From: Rosa chinensis
Lineage: Eukaryota; Streptophyta; Magnoliopsida; Rosales; Rosaceae
Direction: 5' to 3'
Assembly (NCBI RefSeq): GCF_002994745.2
Contig: NC_037088.1
Span: forward strand, 59,228,397-59,292,396
Length of the DNA stretch: 64,000 bases
Both the position numbers and the translations under genes were made by a program. Within the stretch, counting starts at the first letter, position 1, and the number at the start of each line of letters is the position of its first letter. Shown piece after piece: positions 11,634 through 23,222 of this stretch. The notes beneath the pieces were generated by a model. The model saw only the letters and a program-made list of their open reading frames with translations, made no database searches and had not been told where the DNA came from.

Positions 11634-12557
11634 ATTTTCAGGAGAAAATGAACGGAAGTTTGTTATTTTCCGGCCATCAAGGGATCAAAGAGATCTGAAC
11701 TTTTGGGAGAAGACTATCTCGGACTTTGGCCTTATCGAACCTCTCCAACTAAATGCAGTCATTTATGGCACTCGCTATCACCAAGGGTCATTATCCGTGG
11801 TGCCTTTGTTGTTCCGTTCAAGAAAGTTGGTAGGCCATTTTGCTTGAATGACGAATTTACCCTTCCTCTATCCTCGTATTTAATCAAAAATAGTTTTTCT
11901 CTTTTCTTTTTGCTGTACATGGCCTCTCCTCGTTAGATTATAAATGGAGCCCCATGTTGGCTTAAACGCAGCACATGACGTCACATTTGAAGGAGAATTT
12001 AAAATTTGGATGCACCTGATGCAATTTGAAAGCGTGGGGATAATTGTGATTAAAAAAAATTATAAACCAAACTGATTTTTCGACCTAAAATCTGAAGGAG
12101 TAAACCGAAGTAGGACTTAATTTCTTACATGCACTACTCATTCCGTGAATGATGGGCCTAAATACTCTATCACAAGGTCAATCTAACTCGAAATCATATC
12201 CATTGAAATCTGATAACTGAGCCCAAGTTTTAAGCCCATAGTCTTAGTAGTAAGTACTAGGTTCACCATCAGTGATGTTGATGCTCACTTGTTCAGTGGG
12301 TAGATTAGATATATAGGATCGATGAGTGAAGAATTCAGATAACTAGTTGGTTTAGCATGTTAATGAATTAAGCAAAATCATCAATCAGTTTATTCTTCTT
12401 TCAGAGAGGTTCTCAGATGCTAAACTAGCATACATTATACACAAAACCCACCAAAAATGCGTATATTTAGCTACTCTTTTACATATGCTAAATTTGACAT
12501 GTTCACTGGAACTAAGAAACTTGCTAACTTATGTTCCTCTCATGTACAAGCAGCTGG

Positions 12558-14908
12558 CTAGAGCTTAGCAGTTTCAAGGGATGTTTTAATTTCCAAATCC
12601 TTGTTTTCTGAGCTTGTTGCTGACTTCAAGAAATTCTCAATGTCTTTCGAATCCGAAGAGGTTCCCTTTATTAGATGGAACCACTTTTTGCGTGGTTTGT
12701 TTGGGCTTCTGTCGCTGATGGCAATTGCAATGTCATTGGGGAAGAGGTCTTGGAGCACAAAGGCATGCAAGACGGTAGTTATGAAAAGAGCAGTGACCGT
12801 GAGCGTGGCAATGATGGAGAGTATGACAGCCAAAGCTTGAGTTGCTACAGTCGTTACTTCATTCGAGTACCTGATGGTTGTAATGGCAGCACCAGTCATT
12901 GGGAAAGTGTATGCCCACCATGCCAACGAGAACCTATTTGAATCGATGTTAGAAGCTAATTTGTTGTACGAACTACTGATGGAAAATTTCTTTCAGTACT
13001 TCAAAATAATGAAATTGATGAGTGATATCTTACTTGAATCCTCGGAAAAAATTGATCCGGACTGCCTGTACGAGCAGAGAAAAAGGATAGACAAAAAAGT
13101 TAGGACCGGTATACTAGTCATGAGACTTAACAAAGTGAAGATGAAATGTCTCTGAAAATATATATCATCATGCCACATAATCAGGTATGTTTGATAACAA
13201 TGATAGGTGCAACTTAATTGATGAAGGTTATATGTACTTGCCAGTGAGAGGTAAAGGAACATGGAAATGAAGTAACCAATCCGCGAGCCATAATCAAAGG
13301 AGCCTTGGAGTCTTGCCCAAGCCATGGAAGCTACGCTAGGTGCAGCAACAAACAGAAAGAACACAGGATGGAGCTCCTTTGGGATTACTGTCTCATTTGT
13401 TGGAAGTCTCTGGTAGAGAGTTACAAATAAGACTATATAGTGAGCCATCCCAACAGCGAAAAAGAATATTGGTCCTTCTTTTAGTCCCATCGAAGCACCT
13501 AGCAGAGCCCCAACAAAGTTGCCAACAATGGAGAGATGGTTAACAGGATTGGCTACTTTTGAAAGCCGGCGTTGCCCTCCTGACATCCACTGTCCATAGA
13601 TTTTAAGCTCAAGACATAAAAATGGGGTCATGAGGATGTACCAAAGAGCTGGATGGAGGTTGCTAGAAATGGAAGGTGGCACTCCTAGAGCCAAGAATAA
13701 GAGGGCTATAAATGGGGCAAAGAAGAAGTTGATTCGAATTGGGTGGTAATACTCGCGACGAACTGCTTCAAAGTAAAAGATGATTTTAAGCAGGTAGATG
13801 CAAGCAACACCAACTAATGTAGCAACAGCAATGCACCACAGAACCAAATTTGTTGTTAAGCTCAAGTGGAGAAATTTCGTGGAGGTCGAGGTGGGTAGGG
13901 TTTTCCACAAAATAGCTTGGCTGCTGACCCCAAGGCAGATGCTAAATGAAGAAATGGGATACCGGAGAAGAAATGGCCACTGCTTGTCTTCTGGAAGCAT
14001 TATTTCCTCTGAAGCCTGTTTAGTTTAATACCAAAATCATTTTATCATTTCTAAGATATTATACAATTGCAACTGAGAATACTGAATAAAGAACATAGAG
14101 AGCATGAATTACCCTAAGAGTGTCTAACTCAGGCCCTTCCAATGCATCAAAGTAACGTCCTGCAGGTAAAGGGTCAACTTGATCTGTACTTTGAGCAAAA
14201 GCATTCTCTGGTTGATCACTTTTTTGCGGTGTCTTTCCCCGGAGTAGTGATATCTGCCTTTCAAGTTTCCCAGACCAAGTCTTGAAATTGTCAAACCTAT
14301 TATCTCTCAGCCTTTTAATACTTGGATGATAAGGGAAATGTCCAGTGTGCATTGCCTGATCTTCAAATGTGGAGCCTTTTGGCAAGGGTTGAGAGTGAAA
14401 CTTTGCTGCTTCCAGAAGTTTGCGGCTACTACCACTCTTAGTTGCAGCAGAAGAAGAATCTGGAATTCCAGTGTTGAAAATTGTTTCAGGACTGAAGAAA
14501 ACTCCTTTTATTTTCTCTAAATGAACTCCCATGGGTGATGGTGGCATACTAATAGAAACAGAGTGCGTCCTTTGATGAATTGGTTGTTCATCTTTATCAA
14601 CTGTGCTTTCTAAAGTAGCTATCTCAATTTCCTGGCATAACAGTGCAAACAGAGTTACTATATGCACAACCATATAAACTTTTTTTTTTCCTTCTCACTG
14701 AATATTCCTATCAATGACAAAACAAACATGATACGAAATTCCTTTTCGTAGACCTCACTCTTTAAGACAAACTTACCCTAGCTGATGGCTGATGCTTATC
14801 ATTGAGAACGGTATGCTTCTCAATATTATCGAAACCAACCACTTCATTTGAGGATATGTATTTGATGAGAGATGGAATTTGAATGGAAACCTGTTCTTCA
14901 GAATCCAT
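12558..14908 (-). CDS. SLAH3: S-type anion channel, SLAH2/SLAH3 type
   Basis: Plasma-membrane anion (nitrate/chloride) channel of the SLAC1 family, gated by kinase phosphorylation of its cytosolic tail. Five coding exons join to 1,833 nt (610 residues): 14777-14908, 14113-14631, 13238-14015, a 28-nt microexon 13034-13061, and 12558-12933. Residues 1-220 form the Ser/Thr-rich cytosolic N-terminus, including HSVSISMPPSP and a KFHSQPLPKGS segment. The ten-helix TDT/SLAC1 core follows, with YFEAVRREYYHPIR, NHLSIVGNFVGALLGA and AWWAYTFPMTGAA. The microexon supplies part of the conserved NFFRGF loop. The tail is hydrophilic. All junctions fit GT-AG. SLAH2 and SLAH3 are close relatives; N-terminal length and content favour SLAH3 but do not settle it. 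Confidence 0.92.
13034..13061 (-). other. 28-nt microexon of the SLAH gene
   Basis: Flanked by GCAG on the acceptor side and GTAAGA on the donor side. It restores RINFFRGF between exon 3 (ending one base into a codon) and exon 5. Without it the frame meets stops at once. Confidence 0.85.
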
Positions 14909-16930
14909 ATTTCGCTGTTTTCAGTCCCAAGGAGTTTGCAGCTGAAAAGTGATCAAGGACAGTTCAACCATTCAACTTCTATGATAGATGGTAAATCACT
15001 GAAATTTCTAGTATAGGGAATTTTTCAAGCTTACAATCAGTTGTCTCATACTATATATCCAGCAAGAAACCAGACTTGGTAATTTTCTAGTGATTCCATA
15101 TACAGAGCTGGTAATATGATTTCTGTTCTTTTTCATTTAAAATTACTGATACCAGCATCAAGAGATTTTACATGTCTTACGAACTGCAATGTGTATTTGA
15201 TCATTTGGGTTGTCAGTCATGTCACTGTAACATAGGCGTTGGATCACAAGTTCACAACTAACCAATAATCTACACCACAGGATCAATTGGCAACCAATAC
15301 ATTTCACTGACGTGTAATTCATATTACAAAACAACGCATAGCATAAAGAATTCTGTGTACGCAGAACTCACAATTTATAACCAGATACTGCTGAATCAAA
15401 AGAAAAAAGAAGGCTAACCTCGAAAGAAGATGGATAATATTGGAAGCAAATCTAGGCAATCAACACTTGGGCAGACAAACATAACCAGGTTCAACTAGTT
15501 AGCTTATTGCATGTGTCTGCTTCTTTCTCTAGCAGATGAGTACTATTACTATTAAAGAAGATGCAGATAATTAAAGACCATATATTTATAGACATTGCAG
15601 AAGAACAAAGGAGCACAAGTAGCACACGTCTTTCAGCTACATGAAGCCGGTAGCAGCTGTAATCTAATTTAGACTACTAATTACTTGAAGTCATTATCAG
15701 CTGTACTTCATCTTTGATAGCGACATGGCTGCTTAAATTACTTGAGAATTAATACTCTTTTTGCTTAAGGCAACCATATTTTGGTTGTTGCAATCAGAGA
15801 CAGGCTTGAAATGAACTGTCATGCTTTGATCACAACCTTTAGGTTTGACCACATAGGCGATTGCAAGATCTACCCTTCAGCTAGGTAGCAAGTAGCTTTA
15901 AACAGGGAAACAAGACAAAGCTATGGGGCAACAATTATTTGGAGACTAAAACTAACTAAGAGCACTTTGTCAGAGTTAGAAATTTGTCAATATGAGAATA
16001 TGATGTACAAATAAAGGAAACTAAACGTGCCTAAATTTTCCTTAGATCCCGAAATATGTCTCAAAAAGATTTCGTCTAACACATACCTATGCCTTAAGAT
16101 AAGTGCCAATATTTTACATGTATAGGTCTCGATACAAGACAGACGAGTGTGATTTAAATGTTACATGAGGATCCATGCATAGGTAGTATTCTAATTGATA
16201 CAAGACAGATGAGTTTGATTTAAATGTTACATGAAGATCCGAGGGAGAGGGTAAGGAGGACTGATTCTTCCCGCAGTATTTGTATAGATGAGTGCGATCT
16301 GAATGTTACATCGGGGTTTCAATATTAGTGCAAATAGAAAACTACGTGAACGGAAACTTACGTGGATTGATAATATACTCAAATTTATTAAAATAGCCAT
16401 GTAGTCCCAGGTATATTGGTGATCTACCGCTAATTAATGCATAGTTTATTAGTTTAACATGATCGAGAAATTAATTTAAGAAGTTCATACCCCATCGGAC
16501 TTGGGACATCTTCAATTTCATTGAGTAAACACCATCAATTTTTCAACTGAAAGCAAAATTGAGACAAAATGTGAGGAGACAGCATATACAAGGCATATAT
16601 ATATATATGGACTGCAAATTCAGCAAAAAATAGGGACCGTACACATCGATTTACAGCTACAGGGTCAGCTATGCTATAATAAGGGAACTATGAGTATTTT
16701 ATATATAACCCCATAAATTATTGCTCAGAAGATGGTTGCAAGTGAAAATCATAAACTATTGTCATTTAAAACTTGGAGAGATGGATACATAAGCAACAAT
16801 TTGTTATTTGTTGTCACTATACTAATTAAATGCTTTGAACGTGTATGCTACCTGTTGGATGAAATGTCTAGAAGGAATGTAGTGTCCTTTATCTCGGAGG
16901 GAGATAATCTTTGATCATTTCAGATATAGA
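14909..16930. other. Upstream region of the SLAH gene
   Basis: Presumed promoter and 5' leader of the anion channel gene. No ORF looks real. A 40-bp segment (GATACAAGACAGA...GATTTAAATGTTACATGA) occurs twice, near 16130-16172 and 16197-16236, and a shorter degenerate version follows near 16288. A short (TA)n run lies at 16595-16608. Confidence 0.5.
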
Positions 16931-17506
16931 TGCGACGCAGTCGGAAGTAACGGGATTTACAAGCGATAAGTTCTAAAAAAATAAATCTGGAATCTACCAG
17001 AGAAAGAGAAAAAAAATCTCTAATTTTTATTAAATTTGAAATCATAAATTGATCCTAATACAAAACATGATGGTGTTTATATAGGCATTCAAGACCTAAA
17101 ATCATAATCTAACAAGAAATCTTAAAGAATCCAAATTTAAAAGGAAACTAAAAACCTAAAATAAAAGAATTATAAAACAAATGTAAAACTAACCTAAAAA
17201 TATTAAATCCTGAATCGGATAATTAAAACAACATATTTTGGTCGTCGTTCCCATTCCATAAAGGTATCATGCGTCTCAAACAGACATTCTGGCCAAATTT
17301 TACTCTAATCTGATTCACAATCCAGAACCTGACATTTCGCACGAGAAACCCGAAAAGTCTAAAATCAAATTTTCTTGGATATTGCAGCGGCTAGTAATCT
17401 CATTATGCGTGAATTACCTATTTTCCAATCATTCTTCTTGATTCCATGCCGCTTCTTTATTTTTCTAGTTTTCCGGCTAAACCAGGCTCATTCTCGTTCT
17501 ACATCA
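16931..17506 (-). repeat. Left (3') LTR of the gag-only element
   Basis: About 576 bp. It matches 18531-18714 plus 21030-21433 over its whole length apart from small indels, and shares the GACGCAGTC start and CTACATCA end. Confidence 0.85.
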
Positions 17507-17516
17507 TTCTCCTCCA

Positions 17517-17930
17517 CTAGAAAGAACTCGCCCTCAAGTTCCGCTTGAATAAAGGACAAGTATAGATAAACAAATGACCTGAGAAAAAATTAGATAATTG
17601 AACCTGTGGATTATTGACCGGATCTTCTACATATTCTGATGGCACGATCATGAACCCAACACCATAGATGAGTCTGTCATATGCATTTTGGCTTTCATAG
17701 GTAACCTTAGTAGATTCTTCTTGGCTCTCAAGTTTGCATTTTTGAATGACATCGGGTTCTGAATGATTTATTTCAGGCTCCAAGACTTCATCATTACAAA
17801 TAACCATGTCTTCATGAGCAATTTCATCTTTAACCTCTTGTTGGTCATCATGGATAATGTCTTGTGGAGCTTCTTCCATTAGAAATTCTTCTAGCTTTTC
17901 TTCACATAAACTATTAATCTCAATGGGCAA
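17517..17930 (-). CDS. Acidic ORF of the gag-only LTR element
   Basis: A 137-residue frame rich in Glu and Asp in its first 90 residues. It lies between the gag fragment and the 3' LTR. I recognise no domain. In related elements a low-complexity acidic segment sits downstream of gag, so it may be the C-terminal part of a longer broken gag-like protein. No sign that it is a host gene. Confidence 0.4.
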   Translation of the reverse strand: MPIEINSLCEEKLEEFLMEEAPQDIIHDDQQEVKDEIAHEDMVICNDEVLEPEINHSEPDVIQKCKLESQEESTKVTYESQNAYDRLIYGVGFMIVPSEYVEDPVNNPQVQLSNFFSGHLFIYTCPLFKRNLRASSF

Positions 17931-17967
17931 TGCAAACTCCTTAGACTTTAACTTCTTCTCGAAAACC

Positions 17968-18480
17968 TTAGGAGATCAAGTAATTCTTGATTGAAAAATC
18001 TCTAGGTATAAATTTTTCACTAAGAAGACCTTTTATCTTCCGCCATGTCCGAACACGCTTTTTTCCTTGTCTCTGACGAGAACTCAACTGATCCCACCAA
18101 TAAGCAGCATATTTCTTCAGCTTCCGAGAAACCATCTTAACATGCTTGTGTTCTGGAACCTCCATGATCTCAAAGAATCAATCAACTTCAACCTACTAAT
18201 CCGGAAAATCCTCCACGCTCATGTGACCAAAAAAGTAAGGAATATCAGCCTTGGTTATGAGATCCTCGAAATCACAATTAATATCACCTCCACCACCACG
18301 TGGAGCTCTAGCACGTTGTCCTTCCCCGCCTCTGTTACAGTTGTTGTTGTTGTTGTTCGTTCCTTCCAACAACCCACGAAATTCTGCCATTTGAGCATTC
18401 ATGGCTGCCATTTGAGCGTTCATCTGAGCGGTAAGGGCATCCAAATTCGCTCTTGTAATTAGAGCATGTTCTTCAACCAC
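17968..18480 (-). pseudogene. Gag fragment (retrotransposon gag family)
   Basis: Two minus-strand frames (18196-18480 and 17968-18165). The first has Ala/Met/Gln heptad-like repeats, an Asn run (CAA/GTT microsatellite) and an Arg/Gly-rich segment. The second carries the gag core signature with [23 protein letters not shown] and EKFIPRDF, typical of the gypsy-type Retrotrans_gag domain. The two are in different frames with a stop between, so the protein is broken. Confidence 0.75.
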
Positions 18481-18530
18481 TGCTACAAAGGTAAATAAAA
18501 GAGACAGGAAAGACCTACTCTGATACCACC

Positions 18531-18714
18531 TGACGCAGTCAGAAAGATCACATAAGGTTTACAAGCAATAAACCCTAAAAAGATAAATCTGGAATCCACC
18601 ACAGAAAGAGAGAAAAATCTCTAATTTTTATTAAATTTGATATCATAAACTGATCCTAATACAAAACATGATGGTGCTTATATAGGCATCTAAGACCTAA
18701 ACTCAATCATAATA
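18531..18714 (-). repeat. Right (5') LTR, first part
   Basis: Begins TGACGCAGTC next to the primer binding site. It breaks at 18714 where the gene-capturing element is inserted and resumes at 21030. Confidence 0.85.
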
Positions 18715-18881
18715 GAAAATTACATACAAGTGTTAATTTGAAACTTAAATTAGCCATAAGGCCACCAATATTTTCTTGTATACATAAGGCCACTTGTAGC
18801 TTTAAATTATTTTCAACCTGACAATTTTACCCTTCCACTAACTCCATAATCATCCGGCCAAAATGAATAGAAATTCATTCC

Positions 18882-18882
<1 letters not shown>

Positions 18883-18929
<47 letters not shown>

Positions 18930-18955
18930 TCTTCTTCTTCTTCTTCTTCTTCTCT
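18883..18955 (+). repeat. (CT)n(TTC)n microsatellite
   Basis: Pure CT run followed by TTC run inside the Pack-type element. This resembles the pyrimidine-rich 5' leader of a plant gene and could have been captured with it. Confidence 0.8.
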
Positions 18956-19506
18956 TCCCTCTGCAATCACCGAAAAGAATCAATTCCGGCCATCATCTCT
19001 CACCACCGTCACCATCAATTGAACCACAACACAAACCCGACCAAAGCCCAGCTACCCCTGCCCCGATTCCGACGACCACTGCCTCTGATATGGTGAGATT
19101 CCAATTGATCCAAGCTTACAAATCTCGAAACGGCGCTGCCACGCCTGAAGACGATGAAGAAACTTCGATCGGAGCTACCTCACTGGAGTCCAACTCAGAT
19201 CTCTCTGATTCTCTACTCATCTCCGATTCTTTCCGATTCTCTCACTGGAGACGATTCTCTACTCATATCCGATTCACTCAGATCTCCAATTTCGACTTGA
19301 GACTCCTCACGTGGCTCAGCACCGGCAGCTCCCTTCCTCACCATCTAGCTCAGCTCCGGCAACACCCTTCCACCACCGCCACCATCGCTTCTTCCTCCAC
19401 CTCACCTGCATTGGAAACCTAAATGAGCACTGGTTCTCTGGTAACGACGACAAGGCCCGCGACCTCTTCATCTCCAACCGGAAAGTCTGATCTCCAGCTC
19501 TTCGAC

Positions 19507-19718
19507 ATGGCCTACAGGTCAGACAACGACTACCACTTCAAGGTCGTCTTGATCGGCCATTCATGTATCGGCAAATCCAATTTGTTGTCCAGGTTCATGC
19601 GCAATGAGTTCAACCTCGAGTCTAAGTCCACCATCGGTGTCGAGTTTGCCACCCGGAGCATCCACGTCGATGATTAGATCGTCAAGGCCCAGATTTGGGA
19701 CACCGTCGGCCAAGAAAG
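19507..19718 (+). pseudogene. Captured first exon of a RABA/Rab11 small GTPase
   Basis: Starts with [17 protein letters not shown], the Rab11/RABA N-terminus. The P-loop reads GHSCIGKS instead of GDSGVGKS. Switch I ([13 protein letters not shown]) is intact. A TAG at 19675 interrupts the frame before IVKAQIWD. The G3 box is DTVGQE (normally DTAGQE). The copy ends at AG|GTGATA, exactly where plant RABA genes have their first intron, so the donor site was carried along: genomic DNA was captured, not a cDNA. Upstream frames from 19090 and 19423 are unidentified. Non-functional as a GTPase. Confidence 0.82.
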
Positions 19719-20039
19719 GTGATAAGCTTTTCAATTCCATTCGTTATTGTCATTGTATTTAGTTTAATTATTGAGGTTGAGACCAAACCCTTCTGGTATT
19801 TTTGTTGAAATTAATTAGACGGCATGATTAGAATTTGTTTAGTTTGGTTTGATTTGATTGTGATTTATTGGAATAAATGGGCTTGGATTTGTTTGAATTC
19901 ATCTGTTGTGAAATTTTGCAGGGGAGAGAAAGAGAGTTGTGCTCTTGTGTGATGGGGGGATGGTTTTGTGGTTGAATTATGTTTTCTGATGGTGTTGTGA
20001 TGTATTTTGATTGATGAATAATGAATCATTTCTTGTATG

Positions 20040-20830
20040 TTATTTGTTGCAGTTAGTAACTCTCTATAACTGTTATAGCGGTTTTTCAACATAGTGATAG
20101 TATCTTTCTATAGCTATGTTAGTATTTTTTCAACATGATGTCAATAGCTTCTATTTTCATTTTCATTATTTCAAGTTAGCAGCTCTGTGTAATTGTTCTA
20201 GTGGCATTTCAATATCATGACAGTAGCTTTATGTGTCTATGTTAGCATATTTTCAAGCTAATGTCAATAGATTTTTTTTTTTTCAAATCAGTAGCTCTCT
20301 GTAACTATTTTTTTTTTTCCATCATAGTGATTGTAGCTTTCTGTACCTATGTTAGTAGCTCTTTAATGTTGGTGAGAGTAGCTCTCTAATGTTAGTGAGA
20401 GTAGCTCATTGCTGTTAGTGACGGTAACTTTTGTTGTTGGTAAAAGTAATTTTTGGTGTTGGTGAGAGTAGTTTTCTAGTGTTGGTGAGAGTAGCATTTG
20501 TTGCTGATGAGAGTAGTTTTTAGTATTGGTGACAGTATCTTTTGTTGGTGGGGAAAATAGCTTTTCGTTTTGGGGAGCATAGGTTTTTTTTTGTAAGGAG
20601 TAGCTTTTGTTGTTGGTGATAATAGCTTTTGTTATCTCGCCGGAGGTTGCCGGAAATCTCACCAGAGTAGCTTTTGTTGCTAGTGACAGTAGCTTTTGTT
20701 GCTAGTGATAGTAGCTTTTGTGACCTCGTCGGAGGTGGCTAGGCATCTCATCAGAGTAGCTTTTGTTGCTAGCCACAGTAGCTTTTGGTGTTAGTGACAG
20801 TAGCTTTTGTGGTCGCCGGAGTTAGCCGGA
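20040..20830. repeat. Degenerate GTAGCTTTTGTTGNTAGTGA repeats
   Basis: Roughly 20-25 bp units around AGTAGCTTTTGTTG with GTGACAGT spacers, most regular at 20390-20810. The reverse-complement version fills 44578-45075 in the sister element, so the array belongs to the element family. Confidence 0.75.
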
Positions 20831-21029
20831 AGTTGCCCGGAGACCTTGCCGGAGAGGAGAGAGAGAATGATTGTTGATTTTGTACTCTAGTGACATTTAT
20901 GTAAATATGTTGGTTTTTAATATCCAAAATATAACACTTTTTTTAGTCTAGTGGCCTTATGAGGGAAAAAACTAGTTGGTGGCCTTATGGCTAAAAAAAC
21001 AATCAAATATGCACTTAAATGTAATTAAC

Positions 21030-21433
21030 TCAAATCATAATCTAACAAGAAATCTTAAAGAATCCAAATTTAAAAGGAAAATAAAAGAATTCTAAAACAA
21101 ATGTAAAACTAACCTAAAAATATTAAATCCCCAATCGGATAATTAAAACGACATATTTTGGCCTAAATCCGTTAGGGCTCACAAAAGTGAGTCTTGAAGA
21201 TCTCATCGTTCCCATTCCAGAAAGGTATCATGCGTCTCAAATAGACATTCTGGTCAAATTTTACTGCAATCTGATTCACAATCCAGAACCTGATATTTCA
21301 CACGAGAAACCTGAAAAGTCCAAAACCAAATTGTGTGAATTACCTATTTTCCAATCATTTTTCTTGATTCCACGCCGCTTCTTTATTTTTTCTAATTTTT
21401 CGGCTAAACCAAGCCTATTCTCGTCCTACATCA
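21030..21433 (-). repeat. Right (5') LTR, second part
   Basis: Continuation of the LTR interrupted at 18714. It matches 17108-17506 and includes a 39-bp insertion near 21160-21200 relative to the left LTR. Confidence 0.82.
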
Positions 21434-21959
21434 CCGAATGACAGAAAGAAGTTACACTCTCAAGTCTCAACTTCTTAGGACTCGCTAAGTAAATAGGCTT
21501 GGATTTGAGTCGAGACGATTTCTTGGCATGAAAGGAATGTCTTTCATGATTGCACTGAAGAGACTTGCAAGACTTTTAATTACCAAATAGTATCTAATAT
21601 TTTTCTTCTTTGAACTACTCATTGTACATATGTTGAGGAGTTCAAATTTTCCCCAACCAACCTCTGATTCATGTATCAAACCGTAACTTTAACATGACCA
21701 TAACTTGCATATGTGGGTGTCAGATTCCCCAATGGATTAACCAATTTGTGTTCTAAGCGGAGTACTATAACCTAAGCATAACAATCAAGATTTACAGAAT
21801 GCATGACTGCAATTCAAATATCGACCCAAAAAAAAGTTACAAAGAAAATTTCCTGGAAATGTAAAACAAATGACAAGATCCTGACCACTATGCTCCAAAG
21901 ATAGTAAAAACGAAAATCTGAAAATCCAATAAGCAAGGCCAACACTACTTGAGAATTTG

Positions 21960-22780
21960 ATGCACCATTACATGAACTATGATAATGACAAGATAAGAAT
22001 ATATTGAAATTTGCAACTACCGAGTTTACACTAGGGCAAGAGTCTTCGTATAATAATAAGCATCCCATCTAGTTGATGACAGTCTTACAGGTCCCATCTC
22101 TGATATTATTAGAGATCAGCTTATCCGAAATGCGCAGAAACATGCATAAATCATCCTCAGCAGTTTCATTTTCCTCTCTAGCAACAAATACGACTGCAAA
22201 TCTAGAATAGGCCAAGTTCTCAAGATTGACCTTGTACTTAACAAACCAGCCAGAGTACGCAGTCCCTCTCCAACTCCTGCACATCAAATTGTGAGAGGCC
22301 GGTTCATGATGATAAGATGCAAACGGCCACCGGATTCCCCTAAATATGATTCCACTTCCCTAAAATCATAGTTATAGTCACTATAATCATAGTCCTCATG
22401 AAAAGCAAGGCGTAGGCACCACTCCAACTCTACCATACTCCAAGTCATAGTGTGCCATTTCATATTTCCAGTTCATCCAATGAATTCGATTGTTGTAGAT
22501 TCGCATTGAAGCGCTTGTTGATGGGTTCTTGTAAGGGGGTAAAAGAGCACTCGATCATTCTCCAACTTCTAGTCTCAGAACAATATATCTGAATCTGCAG
22601 CCTTCTTGGTTTCTGACATGTTGACACACAACACGTACACCACCTTGTAGTGATGTGGTTTCGGAGAATCAACCGCCAGAGATACACCAACTACTTCCTT
22701 GACGAATCAGAGCGAGAGCTCCTGATCATCATAACTGGGGACTTCATAGCGCTGGCTGGTTGTGGCATTCACAACGACGT
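21960..22780 (-). pseudogene. F-box protein (F-box-associated domain) remnant
   Basis: Minus-strand pieces in several frames resemble the C-terminal associated domain of plant F-box proteins. They include a HHYKVVYVLCV segment near 22650, a SYLGESGGRLHLI segment near 22330, and a YSGWFVKYKVNLENL segment with downstream EENETAEDDLC (frame 22069-22287). Stops and frameshifts break the chain, and the N-terminal F-box itself is not visible. Such a protein would act as an SCF ubiquitin-ligase adaptor; this copy looks dead. An intron-split gene is possible but less likely given the in-frame stops. Confidence 0.55.
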
Positions 22781-23082
22781 AGAAACTATTAAGGTCTGTT
22801 TCAGCGCAGCACAGGGGCAAGCTAGCCATTGCGCGAGTCCAGAATACGAGTAGAATGAGAGGAATGAGAGACTTTTCGGAGCGAAAACCAAGAGCAGAAA
22901 TAAAGTAGTAGTCCCTACTTCCCTTTTTACTAACGAAGAAGGCGGCTGCGGCGGAGGATTTGGGGTTAGGGTTTTGGAGGGTGTGGGAGTTGCAGAAGTT
23001 GGGACTGGAGATGAGAGACAGCTAACGCTTGGAGACGCATTTATAATGAGGAAACACACATCATGTCTTTCTCACACTTAAT

Positions 23083-23222
23083 TATTGCTTTATTATTATT
23101 ATTTTTATTTTTTATTTTTTTATAAACCCCATCCCACTCCCATCCTTGATGGGGCTCGAACTCTTGACCTCTCATATGAGAGACCAAAACCTTATCACTC
23201 CACCAAACACATACAGCCTTCA
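23083..23222 (-). mobile_element. tRNA-derived SINE
   Basis: On the minus strand it has an A-box-like GGTGGAGTGATAAGG and a B-box-like GTCAAGAGTTCGAGCC, then an A-rich tail with AAT repeats. A perfect target duplicate CACACTTAAT flanks it (23073-23082 and 23223-23232). About 140 bp. Confidence 0.82.

Larger units (their letters stand above)
18715..21029. mobile_element. Gene-capturing TIR element (Pack-type), copy 1
   Basis: About 2.3 kb inserted into the LTR. Ends are inverted: the left begins GAAAATTACATACAAGTG and contains AGCCATAAGGCCACC; the reverse complement of the right end begins GTTAATTACATTTAAGTG and also contains AGCCATAAGGCCACC. Flanks TCAATCATAAT (18703-18713) and TCAAATCATAAT (21030-21041) form an 11-12 bp duplicate with one base difference, in the Mutator-like range. 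Inside are a CT/TTC-rich stretch, a Rab GTPase exon and a long run of degenerate repeats of GTAGCTTTTGTTGNTAGTGA. No transposase is seen. A related copy is at 44337-46163. Confidence 0.8.
16931..21433 (-). mobile_element. Gag-only LTR retrotransposon (gypsy-like), split by a nested element
   Basis: The left LTR is 16931-17506. The right LTR is interrupted: 18531-18714 continues at 21030-21433. The internal part is only about 1.0 kb. On the minus strand a TGGTATCAGAGTAGG primer site abuts the right LTR at 18530, and a purine-rich GTGGAGGAGAA abuts the left LTR at about 17508. Internal frames resemble a retrotransposon gag; no protease, RT or integrase is present, so the element is non-autonomous. 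The LTR copies differ at many sites and no clear 5-bp target duplicate is seen, which suggests an old insertion. Confidence 0.85.

Noticed and set aside
13340..13543. Plus-strand frames across the SLAH exons
   Set aside because: They are shadows of the channel coding exons.
23140..23215. Possible tRNA gene on the minus strand
   Set aside because: It has A- and B-box-like motifs but no cloverleaf; the A-rich tail and target duplicate make it a SINE.
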